Below, one piece after another: positions 44,710 through 56,500 of a stretch of 64,000 bases of DNA. The notes beneath the pieces were generated by a model, which saw nothing but the letters and a program-made list of their open reading frames with translations, was not told the DNA's origin and made no database searches. The stretch covers positions 1 through 64,000 of the forward strand of contig NW_004190427.2 of NCBI RefSeq assembly GCF_000224145.3. The letters are read 5' to 3'. Source of the stretch: Ciona intestinalis. Taxonomy: Eukaryota > Chordata > Ascidiacea > Phlebobranchia > Cionidae. Both the position numbers and the translations under genes were made by a program. The first letter of the stretch is position 1. Every line of letters begins with the position of its first letter.

Positions 44710-45968
44710 TTACAGTGAAGCAGTTTTTTGATATTGTTTATTACACATCATTTTAACCACATTCATCAAAATAGAAAGATCTTCTGGTCTTGACATTCGG
44801 TGTTCCCCACATTTTCGCAGAGTCAAATCAATTGTTGTCGTGTCATAAAAACGATCTCGCACCACAGAAAGTGTTTCATTCCAAGGGACAACATCATCTT
44901 TCATGCCTTGTAGGATGTGAAGATTGCAGGGCAGTTCAAGTTTTGAATCTTTATCTTGAAACAGGTTTAAATCATCCATGCCAGTAAAGTAGTCCATATT
45001 TATCATTTCCAAAAGCTCCGGTGTTTCTGTATTGTCATTTGAACTCAAGATCTTCCGCCATTTTTCTGCATGATCAAAGAAATAAAATGAAGGTGCAACA
45101 CCCACCATGCCAACCACTCTTTCTGGAAATCTCTTTGCGATATGCATCATCATAAAAGCTCCCATGCTAGACCCAACTATAACCTGAATAAAAAAAATAA
45201 TTTTAAATTGAAAACGCTGAGTAAACTGTCTTGAACCATTTCTTTATGTTTGCTTAATTTTCAAAATCAGCAGTCTCTTTAAAGTTAAAGTAAAGGTATA
45301 TACCAAAAGAGAAAGTATGTACCAAAGACTACATCAAAACTGTTATGTAAAAATAAACAAAAACATATTATGCTTTTTTATGCTTCACGGACCAAGGGCT
45401 AAAAAACACTGTTACAGATCAAAATTTGATACCTACTAAGTTAGCTGCAACACCTGTGGGCCAGAAGTTAAGTTGTTGAAAACGTCGATGCTGTCTTCAA
45501 CCCAGCTTTTTAAGTTTCGCACAGAACCTTCAGTGTTTGAATCAGATACCCCACTGTAATCAAACCGAACAAAAGAATGTCCAGATTCTCTAAGAAATGT
45601 AAACTTTGGATTTAACAACATTACTTTGGGATGTCTACTACATATGTACTTAATGGTACTTTTTTTAAATTTTTAATATAGTTTTGCATTTACTTTAAAG
45701 AAGTTTTTGTTATAACAGAACTGTAACTGCTATTTCAGATTGATTTAAATTTTTTTTTTAAATCACTGCTAGTACTTTCTTATTTGCAACTGATCAAAAC
45801 TGATTTCACAACTTACCGACAAAACTCTTCAAGAGCCAGTGCTTTCTGTCCATTCATAGTTGACATAAAACCAGAGAGAAACAGAACTCCGGGTTGAATG
45901 TGTCCTTCTACGTTTGCATACGCTAGAAGGCTTTTACCATTTCTTGATAAATATTTAATCCCATTCAT
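44710..45968 (-). CDS. ABHD10: ABHD10-like serine hydrolase, paralogue A
   Basis: Three exons, 45968..45817, 45589..45454 and 45183..44710, join in frame to 253 residues. The beta-strand turn GVLFLSGFMSTMNGQKALAL and FVRFDYSG match ABHD10. The catalytic Ser102 sits in GSSMG. The acid is in GMKDDVVPW and the histidine in CGEHRM. Human ABHD10 is ~306 residues because of an N-terminal mitochondrial transit peptide; none is seen ahead of MNGIKYLSRNGKSLLAYA, so either an upstream exon is missing here or the protein is not imported. The donor after exon 2 (GTGTTG) is weak but is positioned as in the paralogue. The gene pairs with paralogue B in tandem, same strand, ~620 bp apart. Stop TAA at 44712..44710. 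Confidence 0.9.
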
Positions 45969-46389
45969 ATTTCTATGTTTATTTTGTTATTGTACCTATA
46001 TAGTGCAAGTTAAGTAATACATAAAATTTAATAGTTCTGAACTAGTGTTTATATAAAAAGCATGCATTTGTGGTTCTTAACCATATTGGGTCAGTATGAT
46101 CACTAACCATTAGAAACTTTTTTGTTCATGTTCATTCATTAAAAAGAAACAAAAAAATACTTGTGAAAATGATGATACAAAGATGTTATAAAACACTGTA
46201 ATACATTAAAATGTAGCACAAACATAAAAGTACAATGAATATATAAATTCTGTATAACGAAAGTAGTAAAAAGTATAACAAGCAGTATAATATTAAACAA
46301 ATGCAAACAAATTTTAGTCTTTATTTATTCATGTACTCAAAGATATGCTGCAAAGAATATGATCTAGTTTCTAGTATATTGACGTAATG
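45969..46389. other. Intergenic, ABHD10-like A to B3GAT3
   Basis: AT-rich with no repeat or gene recognised. It holds the B3GAT3 3'UTR and the presumed ABHD10-like promoter. Confidence 0.6.
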
Positions 46390-47412
46390 TTAAACTTCCA
46401 TTTTACTGTTTGATGATTTCCCCTGCTTTATCAATGCTTCTTCATGCTTCATTTTAGGTTTTTCTGTCCTTGTGTGCCACACAAGTACTTCAGAACATTC
46501 ATTTGCTTTCGCTTCCATGTCTTGCCTCTGCAGCTTTAACCCAGTGAGAAAATGTGACTCTAGGTAACCCCTTGGAACACTGTTGGAATATTGAGCTTCT
46601 GGGTGTTGGAATAAAAGCTTTAAATGAACCGCAAAACCAGCCATGTCAATTGGAAAAGGCCGCTCTGGTTTCCAAGCTGTGTACCACTCTAGGACTTTAC
46701 CATTTTCACACTTTCCAGGGCCCTCAAATTTTAAGCCACCACTGAGACCTACAGGCCAAGCAGAAGCAACTTTAGTTGAGCGCATTTCTTCAAATATCTG
46801 AAGTGTGTATGTGTTATCGTCATCAAGAAAATACAAAACACCACCTGTGTTTGCAGGCAAGTTTTCTCTTATCCATCTTAAGCCTTCATTCCTCTGAGAA
46901 ACTCCTCTTGGCAGCAGCCAGTTTGGGTCTGTAGATTTTAGTTTAAAGTTTGTATCTGTTTTTGCATTTAAATGAGTGTATTGAAGGCCTGAGAATTTTA
47001 AAAATCGAGTCACTAATGGTGTTTTTGTGTCAGAATCCTCCACTACTATCCATCTAAAGTTTGGAACATGAAGCAACGTCTGTGCGAGTCTGGTTAGATC
47101 AGCTTTTTGAGTCCATCTTGCATACGTTGGTGTTATGGCATAAATTGTTGGTAAATCACGTTTGACGTGTGCGTCTATATAGTCTATAGCGTTTGGGTAA
47201 CGGTTCTTTAAGGATTGTTTAAGTTTTATTATTCTGCGCTCGCTTTGTGCAAGCGCGAAAGTCTTTTGTTCGTATTCTTCAATATAGGATATTTTATCTT
47301 CTGAATTGTTGAAATTTGTGAAGAGAATAAATATCCATACCATAAAGACAACAGCATTTATAATTAATAGTAACCGCATGGGTTTTACCGCAAAAACTCG
47401 ATAATAACTCAT
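46390..47412 (-). CDS. B3GAT3: Galactosylgalactosylxylosylprotein 3-beta-glucuronosyltransferase (GlcAT-I)
   Basis: This Golgi type II enzyme adds glucuronic acid to Gal-Gal-Xyl, finishing the glycosaminoglycan linker on proteoglycans. One uninterrupted 340-residue frame, against 335 in human. It has a short cytosolic tail, one membrane segment at ~13-31, a stem with heptad-like charge, then the GT43 fold: PTIYAITPTYARWTQKADL, the Mn-binding DDD at 197-199 (YFLDDDNTY), WPVGLSGGLKFEGP, PFPIDMAGFAV, catalytic Glu285 in RGYLES and VWHTRTEKPKMKHEE. The ending in -EV and the overall match favour B3GAT3 over B3GAT1/2. A TTTTCAG acceptor lies eight bases before the ATG, so a 5'UTR intron or spliced-leader trans-splice site is likely. 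The coding part is intronless although the human gene has introns. No damage seen. Confidence 0.95.
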   Translation of the reverse strand: MSYYRVFAVKPMRLLLIINAVVFMVWIFILFTNFNNSEDKISYIEEYEQKTFALAQSERRIIKLKQSLKNRYPNAIDYIDAHVKRDLPTIYAITPTYARWTQKADLTRLAQTLLHVPNFRWIVVEDSDTKTPLVTRFLKFSGLQYTHLNAKTDTNFKLKSTDPNWLLPRGVSQRNEGLRWIRENLPANTGGVLYFLDDDNTYTLQIFEEMRSTKVASAWPVGLSGGLKFEGPGKCENGKVLEWYTAWKPERPFPIDMAGFAVHLKLLFQHPEAQYSNSVPRGYLESHFLTGLKLQRQDMEAKANECSEVLVWHTRTEKPKMKHEEALIKQGKSSNSKMEV

Positions 47413-48044
47413 AACCTACTGAAAATAAAATATCGAATTTACGAAGCTTACTATTGTTTTTTATACTTTTTATTAATCGGCAAGTGATTTCCGGATCAGG
47501 CTACATTCTATTCCTAAAACTATTCCTTGTAAAAGGCAGTAGCCTACACATATCGTCCTAACTTTTTAATTTTCAATGTAAATAAAACCACCTTGGGGGA
47601 ATTATCGTTACGTCAGAACAGTGCTTCCAAATATATATTTTTCAATTCTCACATAAAATACCGTTGCAGTTTCGATGATACATCGTTTCGAGTATTTAAT
47701 GTGCCAATAAATGAATAGTTTTCTTATATACGTGTTTTTGCACTTCAAACAGTACAAACTACGATTTTAAATGTGCTACAAAAGTACAAAGAAACTGAGT
47801 TATATGCTATACCTTTATGACCGTTTAGTAGCGTATTTAGGCTACATCTGGTGTTTTCCTAAAATAAAAAGAATATTTGCAATAGGAAACTAATATCGTT
47901 ACGCGGTTATAGCGTTATATATACCAATAGTTAGGTTAGTTCGTATGTATTTTAAATGTCGTAAGAAATACGGCACAGAATAAGTTCAGTAAAGCTAAAT
48001 GATGCGACAAAACATCACATAGGCCAATTGCTTTCGCTTTCATA
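47413..48044. other. Intergenic, B3GAT3 to unknown membrane gene
   Basis: AT-rich, with no repeat or gene recognised. Confidence 0.6.
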
Positions 48045-48901
48045 TCACACATGATGGGTTTGATAATTGCTAGTTGTCGGGCTTGGAGCAAATGAACGGG
48101 GTAGTGTAAGTTCACTGTACGTCGCATTATCGCGTATTGGTTTACAGATTTCCTCGCCGTTGATTTCCCCGTCTGTGTTTGTTCTTATACACGACGAACA
48201 GCCTGAAGATCTTCTACATAAATAGATGACGGTAATGAGTAAGATCACGAGTGTAGACACGAATAATGCGATGCTGAGATTGAAGATCATTTGTATCTCT
48301 TCTTTCATGTTCTGTTAAAAAAACACAATTAGGTTTTTTTAAAAAATGAAGAGTAAAGGCAATATTTTTTAAACACCTATGTCTGAATTCGAACGCAACA
48401 CAAATCTATGTTAACTCTTATACTCTTGCTCTGTACAAACCGTCTATATAGGCTAGGCTATTAATTGATAGCAATTAATACGATAGGGGAAGGTGGGACA
48501 CATTTAACATATATTATCCAAATATCCTATTGTGTTTTGAACAATCAACAACGGAAGTCGTGAGGCTACAGTTTTATAATTCTTTGAAAATAATGTTCTT
48601 TATGTATTACCAACTGGGACGAAAAAAAAAAGAATAAAAATGTGGCCTATACCCCCCTCCATATTAATTAATAAACGACATATACATTACCTTAACTTCT
48701 TTGTTGACCAGCAACTGTACGTCAGCTTCATCCATGCAATCCATGGCTAAATCTTCGCCGTAAGTAATCATTGATTGCTGCATGAATTCCAGCAAGCCAT
48801 CGTAGCCCGCGTCGTAATCATTACTATTGTTGCCGTTAATGTTGCCGTCCGTTACCACTTCAGTGAGGATGTAGTCTGGTTCAGTGTAGCTCTCCGCAGT
48901 G
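48045..48901 (-). CDS. Small single-pass membrane protein, 3' exons only
   Basis: Not recognised. Two exons are supported: 48901..48691 (1+210 nt) and 48311..48045, joined by GTAATG donor and TTTAACAG acceptor in frame. The first encodes an acidic, Asn/Asp-rich segment with several Tyr (TAESYTEPDYILTEVV, then GYDGLLEFMQQSM). The second encodes MKEEIQMIFN followed by a membrane helix of ~23 residues (LSIALFVSTLVILLITVIYL), a basic-Cys stop-transfer CRRSSGCSSC and a ~45-residue tail ending TSNYQTHHV. The tail has NATYSELTL, which resembles an ITIM. The exon starts in phase 2, so at least one upstream exon, perhaps with a signal peptide, is missing; I could not find it with confidence between 48905 and 50572. 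Orientation suggests an acidic extracellular part and cytosolic tail. Confidence 0.65.
48480..48667 (+). repeat. MITE, worn ends
   Basis: ACGATAGGGGAAGGTGGGAC at the left, then TCCAAATATCCTATTGTGTT and GAAGTCGTGAGGCTAC; right end CCTATACCCCCCTCCA. It is in the intron of the membrane-protein gene. Confidence 0.72.
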
Positions 48902-48934
48902 CTGGGAATGTATTAATTTGCTATATAATAGTGC

Positions 48935-49068
48935 GTGGGAGTTGTGGAGTAAGATGCGATATCGTTTACACCTAAATCCCATATTTCCTGTTTCCTGATC
49001 GTGTTTTACAAGTAATCTACAAGAAAAAAATTAAAAGCATGAACTGTTTTACCCTATTCTTTATACCT
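48935..49068 (+). repeat. MITE of the GTGGGGTAAGATG subtype, shortened
   Basis: GTTGTGGAGTAAGATGCGAT, CCTAAATCCCATATTTCCTG and GATCGTGTTTTACAAGTAAT. It is the same shortened subtype as the relics in the 5S spacers. Confidence 0.6.
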
Positions 49069-50337
49069 TACATGGACATTTTGTACGTGTTAAATGTATT
49101 AATTCGCGTTAAGTTTCAATCGGAGGGGTGAAAACAAAGGAATTTTAGCTGCATACACTGAGTAAACAGGCAATCATTGTAATACGGTTTAACCCCTATT
49201 TAGCAATATAAGCATTTGTTTTTAAATTACCTGTATTCTGTATTGTTTTATGTTGTTTTGTTTTAAGGTTTGACTGGATACCACAACACAACATGCTGAC
49301 AAAGTATAGACCTAACCGCAAATTACGAAAGCAAGCAATACTATGCGGTAAGATACCTGTTTGTTGCTAGTATATGAAATGCGGTAGTTGTTTCTTCGGC
49401 AAGGATAGTACCTTTTCTTGATAAAAACAAAATCCAAACCCAGGTCAAAAATTGCTTGTGCATTTTTAGCAATGGTAAAATGTACCTAAATGGTTTTAAG
49501 TAGCAATTCGATTACTGGACGAAAAATTGTCTACTTTTTGCGCCGGTTAGCATTAAAAAAACCGTTTGTCTCCAAACCAGTACGCACAAGCAATCTAACG
49601 CTAATACGCAACTTTAAAAATAGTTTAGACACTTTAGAGTTTAAACTATTACATTTGAGAGTACAGTTATAAATACTCCGCTAAATGATGCCTAAATACG
49701 AACTATCTCTGCTTCCTAAATTTTCTTTTCTTTTTTTTTCTTTTAGTCATAGTAAACGTAAATTGATATACCCACACAGCACATATAAAACTGTTGTATC
49801 CTTTTAACTTGATACTGGTGACCATAGGTCCACACAGATTTGCTTGACATTTGTGATTCCCTTTGACTTGAAATTTGACTATCGGTTCATGACGTCACGG
49901 ACCGGAAGTGACCTACCGCGATTTATGTTGCGATCAATGGTTTAGGGATCCGGAGTGATATGAATGCGACGAACAGGTTAATCTAAACTTCACAAAGTTT
50001 GGTGCGAATTGCGCGGTAGTACATGTGACAATAAGTATGAATGTTTGTGAACTTCCAGCTACTGTGAAATCATAGTATCACTTCAGTATACTATCATACT
50101 ATGGTGAAATAATTTAACGAATTTCATAAAAAAATGCTTTTTTTTATAGAGGAGAAAAATTAACAAAAATGAGAATAAGAAGTGTATCATTTTATGAAGA
50201 GTGCCATTTCGGTATTTCTGTATATAATTTTTATACACATTATCCCATGAATATATTTTTCTTATTTTAACTAAAACGATAAAAATCCTGGATTATAGAC
50301 AAATTAGGTCGTTCAGCGCTTGCAAAGGGCAGACATA

Positions 50338-50375
50338 TATAGTAGGGTGGGAAAAACGGGACACGGCGTAAGAGA
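50338..50375. repeat. MITE terminal fragment
   Basis: TATAGTAGGGTGGGAAAAAC followed by GGGACACGG; then unrelated sequence. Confidence 0.5.
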
Positions 50376-50572
50376 AACGTTTCTTTTTAATCTTCCTTTA
50401 CCGGTATCTGTTTAACGATATTAGTCGAAAAAATGTTACAGTAATTATTGACACCAGTATTCTCGCGGTCCAACAAAATGCAACCAACAAAATATATTTA
50501 AAAAAGTTAATAATTTGAAATAAATCTTTCTGTATTCAATACGGAACAGTAAAGAAGTGACGTCACTATAGA

Positions 50573-53513
50573 TCACGTTTGATTTTCTTTGGATAGTTCG
50601 ATTTTCTTTTTCACTCCGTTTAAACTGAGGGTAAGTTCGGCATGTTGGCGCTTTAGTTGTTCTAGTTGGAAGCCGAGTTCTTGTGCCTGGTCACTACCAA
50701 CCTGTGTTTAACAACATTATTAATTTACCATCAACGTTTATGATTATTTAAGCATAAAACATATGATAAAACGTAACGTGTTTGCGTCACGGGTATATAG
50801 GTTATTGTAGGTGACTATACGGAACATACTGGTAACATAAATTTTCCATTTAAACTGTTGACATAGGTTAAATTATAAGAAGTAAACTAAATTGTGAGTT
50901 TTTTCTTTTGCTGCAAAAATCGCACATTTGAATAACTGGTTTGTGACGTCACAGTTATACACGATTATAAGCGCTACTTCGCGTCGTATCATCGCCTACG
51001 ACCATACCACGTTGAGAACACCCCATCTCGTCCGATCTGGGAAGTTAAGCAACGTCGGGCCCGGTTAGTACTTGGATGGGTGACCGCCTGGGAATACCGG
51101 GTGTTGTAGGCGTTTTACTTTTTATCTGTATTTCGCTTTGGTTTGTGCTATTTAAATTTTAATACTTTATAACGTTATTTTATTAGAAATCCTGCCTCTG
51201 TGCTAAAATTAGGCCCATTTTTAAGTTTTGTCCATGCGTAGTAACGTAATGGTGAGGATGGTTTGTTGAAACTGTTCTCCCTTTATAATATAGTACTGTA
51301 GGTCGTGGGGTAAGATGGGATATCGTTTACCCCTAAAACCTATATTTCCTGATCGTGTTTTTAAGAAACAATGTAGAAGAAAAAAGACTGAAAACCTGTC
51401 CCATCCTACCTCGCCCTTCTACACCTTACACGGACTGAGAGTTGCAGGAGTTTTGTTTCTTAACTATATTTCGTTTAGTTAACGCTATTTAAATTATAAC
51501 AGTTTATAACATTTGACATTAGACATCCTTTCGCTGCGCTAAAATTAGGCCAAACTTTAGGTTTTGTCTTTACGTGGCAGTTAATTTCAAACACAAGAGC
51601 TTAAGTATGTTGTTTATAATCTAGATATGTGCCGCCTATATGCCCCAAGATATAAACAGCATATATGTGTTTCGACATATGAGATACGAGCGATGAAGTG
51701 TATATGTATTAAAAACGTATATCTTTAATTCAGTTAGTACTGGTTTACTTATTTGAGCTTAACTGAGTCTACTTCAGCTCTGCTTTCATTGAAAAACGCG
51801 CAAAGCCTAATTGAACCGGTTTGTGACGTCACACCTATACGCGATTATTAGCGCTACTTCGTGTCGTATCATCGCCTACGACCATACCACGTTGAGAACA
51901 CCCCATCTCGTCCGATCTGGGAAGTTACGTCGGGTTGTAGGCGTATTGTTTTTACCTAATTTCGCTTTGGTTTGTGCCATTTTAAATTAGGAAGTTAACA
52001 ATTTCTTTTGGACACTCTGCAGCTCTGCTAAAACTAAAACAAATATTAGGTTTTGTCCATACGTAGTAACGCAGCGGGCAAAGTACCGAGTGGTAAAACA
52101 CTTCGTTTTATACAATATAAGGCTGTAGGTCGTGGGGTAGGATGAGATAACGTTCACACCTTAAATTCATATTTCCTGATCGTATTTTTAACGAACAAAA
52201 GAGATTGAAACACGTCTCACCTTACCCCGCCATTTTATACAAATCTTTTATTTAGTTAATACTGGTTTACTTATTTAAGCCCAACTGAGGCTACTTCAGT
52301 TTTGCTTTCATTGAAAAACGCACATATGCCCAACTGTTAACTGGTTTGTGACGTCACAGACATACGCGATTAAAAGCGCTACTTCGCGTCGTATCATCGC
52401 CTACGACCATACCACGTTGAGAACACCCCATCTCGTCCGATCTGGGAAGTTAAGCAACGTCGGGCCCGGTTAGTACTTGGATGGGTGACCGCCTGGGAAT
52501 ACCGGGTGTTGTAGGCGTTTTGTTTTTATCTGTATTTCGCTTTAGTTTGTGCCATTTATTTGTTAATACTTTATAACGTTATTTTATTAGATACCCTGTC
52601 TCTGTGCTAAAATTACACCAAATTTAGGTTTTGTTTATACGCAGTAACGTATAGTGGTCAAAGTAACGGTTGTTGAAACGCTTAGCTTTTTATAATATAG
52701 TACTGTGGGTCGTGGGGTAAGATGGAATATCGTTCACCAATAAAACTTACATTTATTGACCATGTTTTAACAAATGTGGATAATTCGGTAAATGTTCTTT
52801 GTTAACTGCCAAACTACTAAATGCAATTGGGACGAGCGAAGAGATTGAAACACGTCTCATCTTACCCCACCATTCTATATATATATTTTATTCAGTTAAT
52901 ACTGGTTTACTTATTTGACCCCAACTGAGCCTACTTCAGTTTTGCTTTCATTGAAAAACGCGCAGAAGCTTAGTTGCGAACTGATTTGTGACGTCACAGC
53001 TATACGCGATTAAAAGCGCTACTTCGCGTCGTATCATCGCCTACGACCATACCACGTTGAGAACACCCCATCTCGTCCGATCTGGGAAGTTAAGCAACGT
53101 CGGGCCCGGTTAGTACTTGGATGGGTGACCGCCTGGGAATACCGGGTGTTGTAGGCGTTTTGTTTTTACCTAAATTTCGCTTTAGTTTGTGCTATTTAAA
53201 TTTTAATACTTTATAACATTATTTTTATTAGATGCCCTGTCGCTTTGCTAAAATTAAACCAAATTTTAAGTTTTATGCATTCGTAGTAACGTATTGGTCA
53301 AAGTATAGAATGTTAGAACGTTTCGTTTTATAATTATATTTAATATGGCACAGCGGTTTCGCTGGTTCGTGGGGTATGATGGGATATCGTTTACACCTAA
53401 ACCAATATTTTGTGATTGTTTTTTTTAACAAACAATGTATAACTTTTCAAATGTTCTTTGTTAACTACCAAACGGGATGAGAAAAGAGATTGAAACACGT
53501 CTCATCTCCCCCC

Positions 53514-53547
<34 letters not shown>

Positions 53548-56500
53548 TTAATTCAGTCAATACTGGTTTATTTATTTAAGCTCAACTGAGTCTACTTCAG
53601 TTTTGCTTTCTTTAAAAATCGCGCAAAGCCTCATTACGAACTACTTTGTGACGTCACAGTTATACGCCATTAAAAGCGCTACTTCGCGTCGCATCATCGC
53701 CTACGACCATACCACGTTGAGAACACCCCATCTCGTCCGATCTGGGTACGAAGTTACGCAACGTCGGGCCCGGTTAGTACTTGGATGGGTGACCGCCTGG
53801 GAATACCGGGTGTTGTAGGCGTTTTACTTTTTATCTGTATTTCGCTTTGGTTTGTACTATTTAAATTTTAATACTTTATAACGTTATTTTATTAGAAACC
53901 CTGTCTCTGTGCTAAAATTAAGCCCATTTTTAAGTTTTGTCCATGCGTAGTAACGTAATAGTGAGGATGGTTTGTTGAAACTGTTCTCTCTTTATAATAT
54001 AGTACTGTGGGTCGTGGGGTAAGATGGGATATCGTTTACCCCTAAAACCTATATTTCCTGATCGTGTTTTTAAGAAACAATGTAGAAGAAAAAAGACTGA
54101 AAACCTGTCCCATCCTACCTCGCCCTTCTACACCTTACACGGACTGAGAGTTGCAGGAGTTTTGTTTCTTAACTATATTTCGTTTAGTTAACGCCAGAGT
54201 CCGTGGTTAACGCTATTTAAATTATAACAGTTTATAACATTTGACATTAGACATCCTTTCGCTGTGCTAAAATTAGGCCAAACTTTAGGTTTTGTCTTTA
54301 CGTGGCAGTTAATTTCAAACACAAGAGCTTAAGTATGTTGTTTATAATCTAGATATGTGCCGCCTATATGCCCCAAGATATAAACAGCATATATGTGTTT
54401 CGACATATGAGATACGAGCGATGAAGTGTATATGTATTAAAAACGTATATCTTTAATTCAGTTAGTACTGGTTTACATATTTGAGCTTAACTGAGTCTAC
54501 TTCAGCTCTGCCTTCATTGAAAAACGCGCAAAGCCTAATTGAACCGGTTTGTGACGTCACAGTTATACGCGATTATAAGCGCTACTTCGCGTCGTATCAT
54601 CGCCTACGACCATACCACGTTGAGAACACCCCATCTCGTCCGATCTGGGAAGTTAAGCAACGTCGGGCCCGGTTAGTACTTGGATGGGTGACCGCCTGGG
54701 AATACCGGTTGTTGTAGGCGTTTTGTTTTTACCTAAATTTCGCTTTGGTTTGTGCGATTTAAATTTTAATACTTTATAACATTATTTTTATTAGATACCC
54801 TGTCGCTTTGCTAAAATTAAACCAAATTTTAGGTTTTATGCATTCGTAGTAACGTATTGGTCAAAGTATAGAATGTTAGAACGTTTCGATTTATAACACA
54901 GCGGTTTCGCTGGTTCGTGGGGTAAGATGGGATATCGTTTACACGTAAACCCATATTTTGTGATTGTTTTTTTTAACAAATCATGTATAACTTTTCAAAT
55001 GTTCTTGTTAACTACCAAACGGGATGAGAAAAGAGATTGAAACACGTCTCATCTTCCCCCAATTATATATATATATATATATATGCTTAATTCAGTCAAT
55101 ACCGGTTTATTTATTTAAGCCCAACTGAGTCTACTTCAGTTTTGCTTTCTTTAAAAATCGCGCAAAGCCTCATTACGAACTAATTTGTGACGTCACAGTT
55201 ATACGCGATTAAAAGCGCTACTTCGCGTCGTAATATCGCCTACGACCATATCACGTTGAGAACACCCCATCTCGTCCGATCTGGGAAGTTAAGCAACGTC
55301 GGGCCCCGTTAGTACTTGGATGGGTGACCGCCTGGGAATACCGGTTGTTGTAGGCGTTTTACTTTTTATCTGTATTTCGCTTTGGTTTGTGCTATTTAAA
55401 TTTTAATACTTTATAACGTTACTGTATTAGAAACCCTGCCTCTGTGCTAAAATTAGGCCCATTTTTAAGTTTTGTCCATGCGTAGTAACGTAATGGTGAG
55501 GATGGTTTGTTGAAACTGTTCTCTCTTTATAATATAGTACTGTGAGTCGTGGGGTAAGATGGGATATCTTTTACCCCTAAAACCTATATTTCCTGATCGT
55601 GTTTTTAAGAAATAATGTAGAAGAAAAAAGACTGAAAACCTGTCCCATCCTACCTCGCCCTTCTACACCTTACATGGACTGAGAGTTGCAGTAGTTTTGT
55701 TTCTTAACTATATTTCGTTTAGTTAACGCCAGAGTCCGTATATAAACATGAGTTATTTCATCACCATAGAAATCCTACAGGGCAACCAAATGGGGCTAAT
55801 TTCGCCGATTGTTTACCCTAGCAACGGGAATTTTTTAACAGATTTTTCTGCTTAGTCGCAGTTTATTTATAGAACTCAAAAACTTCAAGTCACTTTTGGG
55901 CTTTAATAAATCTACACATCTACTTGAAAATTTGATTTTCTTTAATCTGCATCCTGTATTTGTATTAAAAACATAAAATATATTAAACTTAGCTATATAC
56001 GTTCATATTTATATTATGTCTATGATCAATTTAGCCCTATTTGCTATGTGCTATGTGATTTCTATGGGCGACATGAAATAACTCATGTTTATATACGGAC
56101 TCTGGTTAACGCTATTTAAATTTTAACAGTTTATAACATTTGACATTAGACATCCTCTCGCTGTGCTAAAATTAGGCCAAACTTTAGGTTTTGTCTTTAC
56201 GTGGCAGTTAATTTCAAACACAAGAGCTTAAGTATGTTGTTTATAATCTAGATATGTGCCGCCTATATGCCCCAAGATATAAACAGCATATATGTGTTTC
56301 GACCTATGAGATACGAGCGATGCAGTGTATATGTATTAAAGACGTATATCTTTAATTCAGTTAGTACTGGTTTACATATTTGAGCTTAACTGAGTCTACT
56401 TCAGCTCTGCCTTCATTGAAAAACGCGCAAAGCCTAATTGAACCGGTTTGTGACGTCACAGTTATACGCGATGAAAAGCGCTACTTCGCGTCCTTTCATC

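Larger units (their letters stand above)
48902..50572. other. Intergenic, with missing 5' exons of the membrane gene
   Basis: It holds a shortened MITE (48935-49068) and a MITE end (50338-50375). The upstream exon(s) of the membrane-protein gene should lie here. TGACGTCA occurs at 49891 and 50559. Nothing else is recognised. Confidence 0.5.
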
